Shown in pieces: positions 15,475 to 22,931 of a stretch of DNA of 23,063 nucleotides; the stretch's first letter is position 1; each line of letters begins with the position of its first letter. The translations under genes were made by a program, and so were the position numbers. The notes under the pieces were generated by a model. The model made no database searches and had not been told where the DNA came from. It saw only the letters and a list, made by a program, of their open reading frames with translations. Origin of the DNA: DASWVC01 sp036401335 (GTDB lineage Bacteria; Verrucomicrobiota; Verrucomicrobiia; Chthoniobacterales; JAFAMB01); assembly GCA_036401335.1 (NCBI GenBank), contig DASWVC010000191.1, positions 1-23,063 of the forward strand. Reading direction: 5' to 3'.

Positions 15475-16578
15475 GTGGCTGCAGCAACCGAAGCACCCGA
15501 GGTCAAAGCGATCGTCCAAGGGAAGGATGACACCGGCCAGCCGGTCTTTTCCGTGTTGGTGAAGCGGACCTATGACTTCGGCCCGGGAGGACGTCTGGTC
15601 CGCTGCGAGAAACCCCGGCCCTTTTTGCAAACCGACGAGTACTATGACGGGGGCGATCCGGAGTGGGCGACGGTAAAGTATGAAAGCGAATTCGCTCCCT
15701 GCAAACCCGCGACCGACGTCGTCGTGATCGGCAGGGCGTTCAGCCCGGGCGGCCAGCCGGTGCCTCAGTTGGATGTAACCGTCGAAGTGGGGGCGCACCG
15801 GAAAACGATTCGTGTGACCGGGGACCGGCATTGCCGGTACCGGGGGAGCGCTCCGCCCATTTTCAGTGACCCGGTTCCGTTTACTGAAATGGTCCTCCAA
15901 TACGAGCGCGCTTATGGCGGCCGGGACAACCTGAGCAACCCGGGGGAACCCTTCTACTACCCGCGCAACACATCCGGCGCTGGGGCGGTCTTGAAGAACG
16001 AGCGGAAGATCGTGGAAGGCTTGCCCCTCCCGAACATCGAAGACCCGGAAGATTTGTTGACCCCGGAGCGAATCATCATTGAACGACCAGACCGTTGGAG
16101 CGAACAACCGTTGCCTGACGGCCTCGGCTGGTTCCAACGCACGTGGTACCCGCGGTGCTCGTTTACCGGCGCCGTTCCCGCTTACGTCAACATCGACACC
16201 GTCTTGCGTGAGGAAACCCTCGGGCTGGTGCCCAAAGGCCAGATTGCTTTGGCCCGGCAGTTTAAACTTCCGGGTTTTGACGTGCGTTTTCACAACGGCG
16301 CGTCGCGCGGATTGGTGCTTCCGTACCTTGGCGGCGATGAAGCGTTCCGGTTGGTTAATCTTGCCGCAGCCGGTCCGCTGGAGTTCCAGCTTCCGGGTGA
16401 AGTGCCCGGCATCATGCTTGATATCGGGCTGGGTGAGAACAGACTCAAGACCCTCCTTCACACGGTTTGTGTCCGGATGGAAGAGATGCAGGTCGATTTG
16501 GTTTGGCGCGGCGCGCACGCTTACCCCGGTTGGGATTGGCTGCCCGAAATGAAAAAACTGGCTGCTGAGGTGTCCTAA
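15475..16578 (+). CDS. DUF2169 family protein, first copy (putative effector-loading adaptor)
   Basis: The 367-aa protein belongs to the DUF2169 family, which is encoded beside vgrG, PAAR and effector genes in many type VI loci. Visible features are FSVLVKRTYDF (25-35), KPATDVVVIGRAFSPGG, GDRHCRYRG, LQYERAYGGRDN, LPLPNIEDPEDLLTPE, the DVRFHNGASRGLVLPYL block, and the C-terminal VDLVWRGAHAYPGWDWLPEM. Members are thought to act as adaptors or chaperones that place PAAR-type effectors on VgrG; direct proof for this copy is lacking. No signal peptide or membrane segment is seen, so it is likely cytoplasmic. The start is GTG 15475 with AAGAGG four bases upstream. A second, related copy begins six bases after its stop. 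Confidence 0.88.
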   Translation: MAAATEAPEVKAIVQGKDDTGQPVFSVLVKRTYDFGPGGRLVRCEKPRPFLQTDEYYDGGDPEWATVKYESEFAPCKPATDVVVIGRAFSPGGQPVPQLDVTVEVGAHRKTIRVTGDRHCRYRGSAPPIFSDPVPFTEMVLQYERAYGGRDNLSNPGEPFYYPRNTSGAGAVLKNERKIVEGLPLPNIEDPEDLLTPERIIIERPDRWSEQPLPDGLGWFQRTWYPRCSFTGAVPAYVNIDTVLREETLGLVPKGQIALARQFKLPGFDVRFHNGASRGLVLPYLGGDEAFRLVNLAAAGPLEFQLPGEVPGIMLDIGLGENRLKTLLHTVCVRMEEMQVDLVWRGAHAYPGWDWLPEMKKLAAEVS

Positions 16579-16583
16579 GACCG

Positions 16584-17708
16584 ATGAGCGCCGCTATTCA
16601 GAACCCGCCGGGCGCCGCAGCAGGCGAGCGTGCCGTGCAAAAAATCCTGCTGCCGGGCCAGACGCCGCAAGGCGAACACACCTTCGGCATCCTCGTAAAA
16701 CGGACCTACGACATCCTCTCCGGGAGCCGTTGCACTCGTGCCTCCACGGATAAGAAGCTGGTTCCCGGCGATGTCCACCATGGCGATCCCATGAACTCGA
16801 CCGTGGCGCACGAGAGCGACCACGTGCCCTTCAAAATCGCCACTGACGTCGTGCTAAATGGCCGCGTGTACGCGCCGCGCGGTGAACGTGTTGACGCGCT
16901 TACGGCTTCGCTGGTGGTCGGCCCGCACCGGAAAGACCTGCTCGTTGTCGGCGACCGTGTGGCCCGGTACCGGGGAGGGCAGGACCCGGTTTTCACCGAC
17001 CCGCAGCCCTTCGCGACCATGGACCTGCGCTACGAACGGGCCTACGGCGGGGTGGACATTTACTCGGAACCGAAGATGCCGTGTGCTTATCCCCGCAATC
17101 ACCTCGGCCGCGGTTATGCCGTGGCGAACAGCCTGCGCAGCATTCAGGACCTTCCCTTGCCGAACCTCGAGGATCCCGGCGACCGGCTGACGCCGGCACG
17201 GCTGTGCGTTGGTGATTTCAGGCGTTGGGAGGGCCAGCCAGCCCCGCACAGCTTTGGCTGGACCCTGAAAATGTGGCATCCCCGGTGCCTTTACGCCGGC
17301 GTAATGCCCGCAGACCGGGCCTTGGAGCAGGAATTGCGAAAAGCCTATTCACCCCTGGTTCCGCCGGCAAACCGCGAACTCTACGAGAAAACACGCCTGC
17401 CCGACATGGATTTCCGGTTTTTCAACGGTGCCTCTGCCGGGCTCGCGTGCCCTTTCCTGGCCGGCACCGAGCAGGTGAAGCTCGTGCACCTTGCCCCTGA
17501 GGGCGAAGTTCAATTTGAACTTCCGGGTGAACGGCCGCGCATCGGCCTCGACCTCGGGCAAGGCGTTCAGGAACCGCCCGTCGTGCTGCACACCGTGATG
17601 ATCCGGATGGAAGATCGGCAGGTGGATTTGCTCTGGCGGGGCGCAGTCACGTACCCCGGCCCGGACTGGCTCCCGGAAATGAAGAAAATGGAGGTGTTGA
17701 TCGCGTGA
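16584..17708 (+). CDS. DUF2169 family protein, second copy (putative effector-loading adaptor)
   Basis: The 374-aa protein is a clear paralogue of the preceding gene. Shared blocks in the same order are FGILVKRTYD, KIATDVVLNGRVYAPRG, VVGPHRKDLLVVGDRVARYR, LRYERAYGGVD, LPLPNLEDPGDRLTP, FRFFNGASAGLACPFL and VDLLWRGAVTYPGPDWLPEM. The two proteins are clearly diverged rather than a recent duplication, as the matching blocks differ at many positions. They may form a heterodimer or serve different cargo. GAGGTG precedes the ATG by about 11 bases. A 142-base gap, in which I see no gene, separates it from the PAAR-like gene. Confidence 0.88.
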   Translation: MSAAIQNPPGAAAGERAVQKILLPGQTPQGEHTFGILVKRTYDILSGSRCTRASTDKKLVPGDVHHGDPMNSTVAHESDHVPFKIATDVVLNGRVYAPRGERVDALTASLVVGPHRKDLLVVGDRVARYRGGQDPVFTDPQPFATMDLRYERAYGGVDIYSEPKMPCAYPRNHLGRGYAVANSLRSIQDLPLPNLEDPGDRLTPARLCVGDFRRWEGQPAPHSFGWTLKMWHPRCLYAGVMPADRALEQELRKAYSPLVPPANRELYEKTRLPDMDFRFFNGASAGLACPFLAGTEQVKLVHLAPEGEVQFELPGERPRIGLDLGQGVQEPPVVLHTVMIRMEDRQVDLLWRGAVTYPGPDWLPEMKKMEVLIA

Positions 17709-17850
17709 ACCTGAAACCGCCAAGGCCGCGCGCGTGGCAAACGTCGCGGAGCAATGATTTAGTCGCAATCGCCCTGGTGATCATTGGCGCGAACCATGTG
17801 GTTCCGGGAGATTCCGGTCTATTCGGTCGCTCCGAGAAGGGAGATCTTTA

Positions 17851-18645
17851 ATGCCGCTTTTCCCGGCAGCGAAGCTGATGGACCCGATCATCGGGTTGGA
17901 TTTTCATACCGTCATCATTCCCCCTGCACCTGCGCCTATCCCCATGGTGCCACACCCCTACCTGGGCACGGTATTTCTCTGGAACACACCGCAGTTTCCC
18001 GCTTTCTCGGGTGGGTTGGTGCTGATCAACGGAATGCCCGCTTGTACGGTCGGGGCGATGGGGTACACCGCTCACATCCCCATGGGTTTGCCGGCCCCTC
18101 CGACGTTTACCAATCTGATGAGCTACTGGCGTCACCATTTGGTCCAGGTGCCGAAAGCATTGGTTCTCATGCTTCTCACGACCGTTGCCAACATCGCAAT
18201 CGCGGGCATTGCTTCATTAATCCCTAAGCCGGCGAGCGCCGACGGTTTCCTGAAGGACGTGACCGGCATCGACACCAGCAGCCGCGCGAGCACTTGGGAA
18301 ACCGTCAAAGGCAGTTTTTCTTCGTTCACCAAGTGGCCGACCTGGGTTCACCTGCTGCTTCCACCCGTCCCCTTTCCGGGTGGGCAGGGATCAACGTCAG
18401 TCGGCAGTCCGAACGTGACCGTTAATGGCGGCCCGCTGGCCTTTACTGCGCCGCTCGTGGCCGCGTCCTGTAGTGAAATCCCCGTTGTGCCCAACGCCGC
18501 CACGTTGGGTTTTAGCAATGTGATGGTCGGAGTAAGCGTCGCCGCCCTGGTACAGGGGATTGCCGTGCATGCTGCGCAGGCAGGAATTGCGCACGCGGTT
18601 AGTACCGGGGTCGGCAGGCTTTCGGCCGGCAAAAACCATCCATGA
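17851..18645 (+). CDS. PAAR-like type VI spike tip protein with hydrophobic segments
   Basis: The 264-aa protein has two halves with the Gly/Pro-rich, short-strand pattern of PAAR-like tips. One half is about 10-85 (GLDFHTVIIPPAPAPIPMVP, VLINGMPACTVGAMG, AHIPMG). The other is about 183-228 (VGSPNVTVNGGPLAFTAPLV, AASCSEIPVVPNAATLGFSN). Between them is a strong hydrophobic helix (about 101-124, PKALVLMLLTTVANIAIAGI). A second, small-residue-rich stretch is at 225-250. Such helices in PAAR-Rhs effectors usually need a dedicated chaperone and help cargo cross the target inner membrane. The start at 17851 is fixed by a strong AAGGGAG (17837-17843), seven bases upstream. The TGA at 18643-18645 is followed by seven sense codons and the Rhs ATG in the same frame. 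The Pfam family (DUF4150 or another PAAR-like group) I cannot settle. Confidence 0.75.
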   Translation: MPLFPAAKLMDPIIGLDFHTVIIPPAPAPIPMVPHPYLGTVFLWNTPQFPAFSGGLVLINGMPACTVGAMGYTAHIPMGLPAPPTFTNLMSYWRHHLVQVPKALVLMLLTTVANIAIAGIASLIPKPASADGFLKDVTGIDTSSRASTWETVKGSFSSFTKWPTWVHLLLPPVPFPGGQGSTSVGSPNVTVNGGPLAFTAPLVAASCSEIPVVPNAATLGFSNVMVGVSVAALVQGIAVHAAQAGIAHAVSTGVGRLSAGKNHP

Positions 18646-18674
18646 GCGCAAGCAAAAGCCCGGTTTATGAGTGA
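18642..18674 (+). other. 10-codon relay ORF across the PAAR-Rhs junction
   Basis: ATG at 18642 overlaps the PAAR-like stop as ATGA and opens a 10-codon ORF (MSASKSPVYE) that ends at TGA 18672-18674. That stop lies just inside the start of the Rhs gene (ATG 18667), in a different frame. No Shine-Dalgarno sequence precedes either ATG, so Rhs translation probably depends on ribosomes that have just ended nearby. The peptide itself need not have a function. Confidence 0.35.
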
Positions 18675-21600
18675 CGGGCGGATTATGGTTGGTCACCCGG
18701 TTGACGTTGGCTCCGGGGCGGTATTCACGCTTAGCACCGACTTTCGGATCCCGGGAGCGTTGGGGCTCCGTTGGCGCCGCCATTATTCGACCGTCTCCGC
18801 CTGCGACACCTGGGTAGGTGTCAAATGGTCGTTACCCTATTTCATGAGCCTCGAAAAATGTTCCGACGGCTACGTTTTGACCGGCGCTCATGGGGAAGAG
18901 ATTACATTCACGGCGGTCCGCGGCTCTCTTCGCCGCGGTGAGGTTCTCACTAACCTGAGCGCCAACATGGAACTGCGCCGAGACCCTGAGCACTACACCG
19001 TCGTCCACTGGCACAGCGGGGGCGACGTCAGCCGGTTCTGCTTCCCAGCGAAAGACGATCAGCGCCTGCGGCTTGCCTGGATCGAAAATTTAGCCGGCCA
19101 CCGGGTGGCCGTTACCTACGACCTTGCGGGCCGGCCCACGGGGCTGTTCCAAGAACTCGAACGCCGGACCGTGGAGATTACCTACCATCGAGACGACCTC
19201 ATCGACGCAGTTTACTTTCTTGGTATGACCGGGCGCCGGTTATTGGTCAGGTACGAATACGATTCACTTCGACGGCTGATAACGGCCGTTAATGCGATGG
19301 GTTACCGCAAGGGTTACACGTACGACAAGGAGAACCGCCTGATCGCCGAGACCAACCCGCTGGGATCCCGTTTCGAATTCGTTTACGACCGATTCGGCCG
19401 TTGCACCCGCACGGCTGGCGCCGACGGTTTCCAGGAACGGAAGCTGCAGTACCTGACGGCACCTCGAGTGACCCGGGTGACGGATAGCCGCGGTGCGGTC
19501 ACTCAGTACTTCTTGAATCCCTCCGGACAAGTCGTCCAGATCGTAGATGCTCTCGGCGGCGTCACCACCAATAGTTTCGATGAACGCGGTCGCCTGGTCG
19601 GCGTCCTCCATCCTGACGGGGCTAAGGAGAGCTCCGCGTACGATGAACAGGGGAACCGTGCAACCACCGTTGACCGTTGCGGCGCCAAAACCGTGGTGGA
19701 TCACGACGAGTTTCACGCCCCGACTCGCCTGGTGGACCGTAATGGCAACGCCTGGAAACTGGAGCGCCCCCATGAAGGTAGTTTGTTCGGCCTGGAAAAC
19801 CTTCCTCGTCGGATGTGGAAGTACCAGTGGGGTTCTAACGGCCTTGTTACTGAGGCGCGAAGTGCCGGTAATTGGGTTTTCCATATTCGGCGCGACGAAC
19901 ACTTTCGCTGGCAGGAAAACCATGACCAGATTGCGCTTGTCTCACGCACTGAATTTGATGAGCTCGGTTATCCAATCCTGGTGCTTGATTCCAGCGGTGT
20001 GGTGTCGAAGACCGGCTATGACGACCTGCACCGCCCGGTTGAAATCACTCGCGGACCCTTGGGCCGGACCCGTTTCGAGTGGAATGCCATCGGCCAGATG
20101 ACCAAACGAACCCGGCCGGGGCGTTCATCCGAAACGTGGTGTTACGATCAGTATGGCCACCTCCTGATTCAAACTAACGCCACGGGCGGCACAGTAAGTT
20201 ATGAGTACGATCACGAAGGCAAAATGGCGGCGATCACCAACCGCGTGGGTGAGCGGTTTGAATACCACCGCGATCTTCAGGGTCGGATCGTCAAGGAAAA
20301 ACTGTTTGACGGGCGCCTTCAAAGTTATGAGTACGATCCCTCTGGACGGCGCGCAAAAATTTTCCTGTCGGACGGCCGCACGGTGGTTCAGCGTTTTGAC
20401 CTGGCGGGCCGGGTGGTGGCACGTGAGGCGTCCGATGGATTGGTTGAGGAGTTTGCCTATGACCACGAAGGCCGGGTGATCAAAGCGTGGAACAACCACA
20501 CGGTTGTCGAACTGGCACGCGACCGTTTCGGCCGTATCGTTCTTGAGCACCAGCACGGACGGCGCTTGTCTTACCGGTATGACGCTGACGGAAACCGTGT
20601 CGGGCGCTTATTGCCTTTTTCGGATGCAGGCAGCAGGGTGACCCGCACCTTTGATGCACGTGGTCGTTTGCTTGAATTATGGGACGAACGAGGCCTCTGT
20701 CAAAAACTACAATGGGATAACCTCGATCGAGTGGTGGAGCGCCGGTGCCCGGGAGGCGTCGTAGAATATTTTTCTTATGACAACGACCGCCACCTCCACG
20801 AGCAGCGCGTTCAGGCGCGCGATGGCCGCTTCGTACGGATTTACTCCTACGACCTTCGTGGCAACCTCATCGTACTCCAGGATAATCGCCAAGGGACGAT
20901 TCGTTTTTCGTACGACGAGCTTGATCGCCTGAGAGAAGTTCAACCAGACCAGTCGGGGGCAATCGCGGAGGAGGCGTATGATTACGATGCGAACGACGCG
21001 ATCTGCGCGAGCCACCATGGCCCGCGGGATGTGGCTGCCGGGGCCAAGGTGCTCCGAGACGGGTCACGGGAAATGTCGTATGGCGAGGATGGCGCTGTGA
21101 AGGTCATCCGAACCGGTCCATTTCATCGGACGCTCAAACACGATGTCAATGGCCGGCTGGTCGATGTCGTGCAACCAGATGGATCGGTCGTACACTACGA
21201 ATACGACCCGTTTGGAAGGCGCACGGCAAAGCTGATCGACGGGGAACGAATGGAATTTCTCTGGGAGGGTCACGCCCTCGCGGCAGAGGTGCAGGGCGGT
21301 GCTCCGTTGAACGTCTACGTTTCCATGGATCTCCGTCCCGTGGCGCAATGGCATCGGGGGCGCCGCGTGACGCCGATCTTGGACGGTCGCGGCGCCGTCC
21401 AGAACACCTTTGATGAATTTGGTGAACCGCGGTGGGCTTGCACGCTGGATGCCTACGGCAACCTGCTTTCAGGGCAGGGAGACCTGCCCAATCCGTTCCG
21501 CCTGCGGGGTCAGTACCATGACGTGGAAACCGGCCTCTATTACAATTTCCACCGACACTATGACCCTGCAGTCGGTGACTACACCGCACCGGATCCCATC

Positions 21601-22203
21601 GGTGTTGCGGGTGGTAATAACTTCTACGCCTATCCGCGAAACCCGTTGCGGTGGGATGACCCGTTCGGCCTTGAGTGCGACGACCCCGAAAAGCATAAGG
21701 ACGATCCCCCGCCCGAGGAGGATCCTGACAATCCCAAACCAACCAAGGGACCGCCTGCGTTGGCTGACCCGCCGGAAGAACCACCTCCCGGCACACCATC
21801 TCCGAAGGACATCCTGGGAAAGCCGCCGAACCCAAAAAGCAAGCCGCAGTTTGGGCACACGTTCGAGACGCACGGCGAAGGCAGCAAAACAACGGCCAAT
21901 CTTCAAGGGCGCGCCGCTGGAACGGGTGATCCTCAAGGGCAGTGGCTGGACAATCAGCAGGCTGCAGACGTACTTTCCCAGCATTACCCGTTGAGCGGGC
22001 CTAAACAGATCGACATACCGCCAGGCCTGGGTCAGGTTATCAATCCTGATGGTACGACCGATCCCAACGTGACCCGCGCCCAGGTGGTCCCAAAACGGGA
22101 TGGCACAATCAGAAGCGCCTTTCCGATTTCCACGCCGGCTCCCGCACCAGATCCCACGCCGGCTCCGGAAGCAAACGCCGCGCCAGCGCCGGAATCGAAA
22201 TAA
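18667..22203 (+). CDS. Rhs repeat effector with DUF6531-like N-terminus and unassigned C-terminal toxin domain
   Basis: The 1178-aa protein starts with a DUF6531-like segment (GHPVDVGSGAVFTLSTDF, 9-26; RWRRHYSTVSACDTWVG). Many YD repeats fill about 150-920 (YEYDSLRRL, YTYDKENRLIAE, FVYDRFGRCTRT, YEYDPFGRRTAKL) and form the hollow Rhs cage. The Rhs-associated core follows from Q949 (GQYHDVETGLYYNFHRHYDP) to PLRWDDPFGL (ends 1002), the usual self-cleavage site. A proline- and acid-rich hinge (1003-1057) precedes a C-terminal domain at about 1058-1156: FGHTFETHG (1062-1070), GRAAGTGDPQGQWLDNQQAA (1081-1100), IPPGLGQVI, KRDGTIRSAFPI. The invariant-looking His residues suggest an RNase-type toxin, but I cannot name the family. 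A Pro/Ala-rich tail (1157-1178) ends it. There is no PAAR domain; the PAAR-like protein is the preceding gene. Confidence 0.9.
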   Translation: MSDGRIMVGHPVDVGSGAVFTLSTDFRIPGALGLRWRRHYSTVSACDTWVGVKWSLPYFMSLEKCSDGYVLTGAHGEEITFTAVRGSLRRGEVLTNLSANMELRRDPEHYTVVHWHSGGDVSRFCFPAKDDQRLRLAWIENLAGHRVAVTYDLAGRPTGLFQELERRTVEITYHRDDLIDAVYFLGMTGRRLLVRYEYDSLRRLITAVNAMGYRKGYTYDKENRLIAETNPLGSRFEFVYDRFGRCTRTAGADGFQERKLQYLTAPRVTRVTDSRGAVTQYFLNPSGQVVQIVDALGGVTTNSFDERGRLVGVLHPDGAKESSAYDEQGNRATTVDRCGAKTVVDHDEFHAPTRLVDRNGNAWKLERPHEGSLFGLENLPRRMWKYQWGSNGLVTEARSAGNWVFHIRRDEHFRWQENHDQIALVSRTEFDELGYPILVLDSSGVVSKTGYDDLHRPVEITRGPLGRTRFEWNAIGQMTKRTRPGRSSETWCYDQYGHLLIQTNATGGTVSYEYDHEGKMAAITNRVGERFEYHRDLQGRIVKEKLFDGRLQSYEYDPSGRRAKIFLSDGRTVVQRFDLAGRVVAREASDGLVEEFAYDHEGRVIKAWNNHTVVELARDRFGRIVLEHQHGRRLSYRYDADGNRVGRLLPFSDAGSRVTRTFDARGRLLELWDERGLCQKLQWDNLDRVVERRCPGGVVEYFSYDNDRHLHEQRVQARDGRFVRIYSYDLRGNLIVLQDNRQGTIRFSYDELDRLREVQPDQSGAIAEEAYDYDANDAICASHHGPRDVAAGAKVLRDGSREMSYGEDGAVKVIRTGPFHRTLKHDVNGRLVDVVQPDGSVVHYEYDPFGRRTAKLIDGERMEFLWEGHALAAEVQGGAPLNVYVSMDLRPVAQWHRGRRVTPILDGRGAVQNTFDEFGEPRWACTLDAYGNLLSGQGDLPNPFRLRGQYHDVETGLYYNFHRHYDPAVGDYTAPDPIGVAGGNNFYAYPRNPLRWDDPFGLECDDPEKHKDDPPPEEDPDNPKPTKGPPALADPPEEPPPGTPSPKDILGKPPNPKSKPQFGHTFETHGEGSKTTANLQGRAAGTGDPQGQWLDNQQAADVLSQHYPLSGPKQIDIPPGLGQVINPDGTTDPNVTRAQVVPKRDGTIRSAFPISTPAPAPDPTPAPEANAAPAPESK

Positions 22204-22215
22204 CCGCTCGTGCAA

Positions 22216-22752
22216 ATGATCTTTCGCATCACAACCTCCGACGACAAAGACGTTCTTTCACGCCCCAGCGTTCCTGACTACGATCCCGAGCTTGACGATG
22301 TCTCGAGCGTCCTGTCAGACCTGTGCTCCTGGATCACGGATGCGGGCGCAGCACATTTCAAGGTTGATTGCTGTGGTCTCAGGTGGCCCGTTGATGTGCG
22401 GACGGACCTGGCCATCATCCTTCCTCAGATTCCGGAGGTGTTAGGCGAGCTTTCCGAGCGGGGCAGTGCACGCCTCCAATTTTTTGAACAGGGCATCGAA
22501 CGGGACATCGGCTTCACGGCGTCCGACGAGGATTTCGAGGTAGATTGCCGCGACCTTTGGGGCAACCCCATCGTCGGAGCGCACGCCGAGCGCATCAAAA
22601 AAACCAGCGTCTACTCTGAACTGAGTAACTTGGCCTTAGATTTCATTAACTTTGTGGAAGCGAGGTATCCAGAAATAGCAGTCCTGCCTTTGTACAAGCA
22701 ATGGAGAACCAGCGTTTTCGAACAAACGAATCGGGTAAGGGCAGCAAATTAA
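22216..22752 (+). CDS. Probable immunity protein for the Rhs toxin
   Basis: A small acidic cytoplasmic protein (178 aa from ATG 22216; 180 aa if GTG 22210 is used) lies 12 bases after the Rhs stop, exactly where immunity genes sit. There is no signal peptide or membrane helix. Visible segments are FRITTSDDKDV, the central VDCCGLRWPVDVRTDLAIIL, LQFFEQGIERDIGFTASDED, and a helical C-terminus (SELSNLALDFINFVEARYPE). The high Asp/Glu content would suit binding a basic nuclease surface. I recognise no named immunity family. The role is inferred from position and composition: it would bind the toxin domain and protect the producer and its kin. A toxin against the envelope would need a periplasmic immunity protein, so a cytoplasmic target is favoured. 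Confidence 0.6.
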   Translation: MIFRITTSDDKDVLSRPSVPDYDPELDDVSSVLSDLCSWITDAGAAHFKVDCCGLRWPVDVRTDLAIILPQIPEVLGELSERGSARLQFFEQGIERDIGFTASDEDFEVDCRDLWGNPIVGAHAERIKKTSVYSELSNLALDFINFVEARYPEIAVLPLYKQWRTSVFEQTNRVRAAN

Positions 22753-22931
22753 CCACGCACCAGAAGGCGCTCACGATCCTCTGAAAACGCGTTGCAAGAC
22801 AGAAAACTCCCGCGGCCGGCGGTACGCCGGGCGGTCCAGCGGCTGCTCCGGCCATCCTGCCACCCGCATTGCCGGTACTGCCAAACCCACGCATCCATCA
22901 TAGTTTAACGGAGTAGTAATAGACAAGACAC
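22753..22931. other. Gap after the immunity gene with a small hairpin
   Basis: There is no convincing gene in these 179 bases between convergent ends. A perfect 6-bp stem CCGGCG-GTA-CGCCGG lies at 22816-22830, without a T tract. GC-rich sequence gives way to an AT-richer stretch near 22905-22925. Confidence 0.4.

Noticed and set aside
15268..16518. Long minus-strand ORF (416 codons) opposite vgrG end and first DUF2169 gene
   Set aside because: Antisense shadow of two well-supported genes in GC-rich DNA; the peptide has no recognisable domain.
17784..18227. 147-codon plus-strand ORF overlapping the PAAR-like gene
   Set aside because: The PAAR-like frame has a strong ribosome site and PAAR-type pattern; the overlapping frame has neither.
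21146..22215. Minus-strand ORFs opposite the Rhs C-terminus, considered as an antisense immunity gene
   Set aside because: They mirror Rhs codon patterns and lack motifs; a better immunity candidate lies directly downstream on the plus strand.
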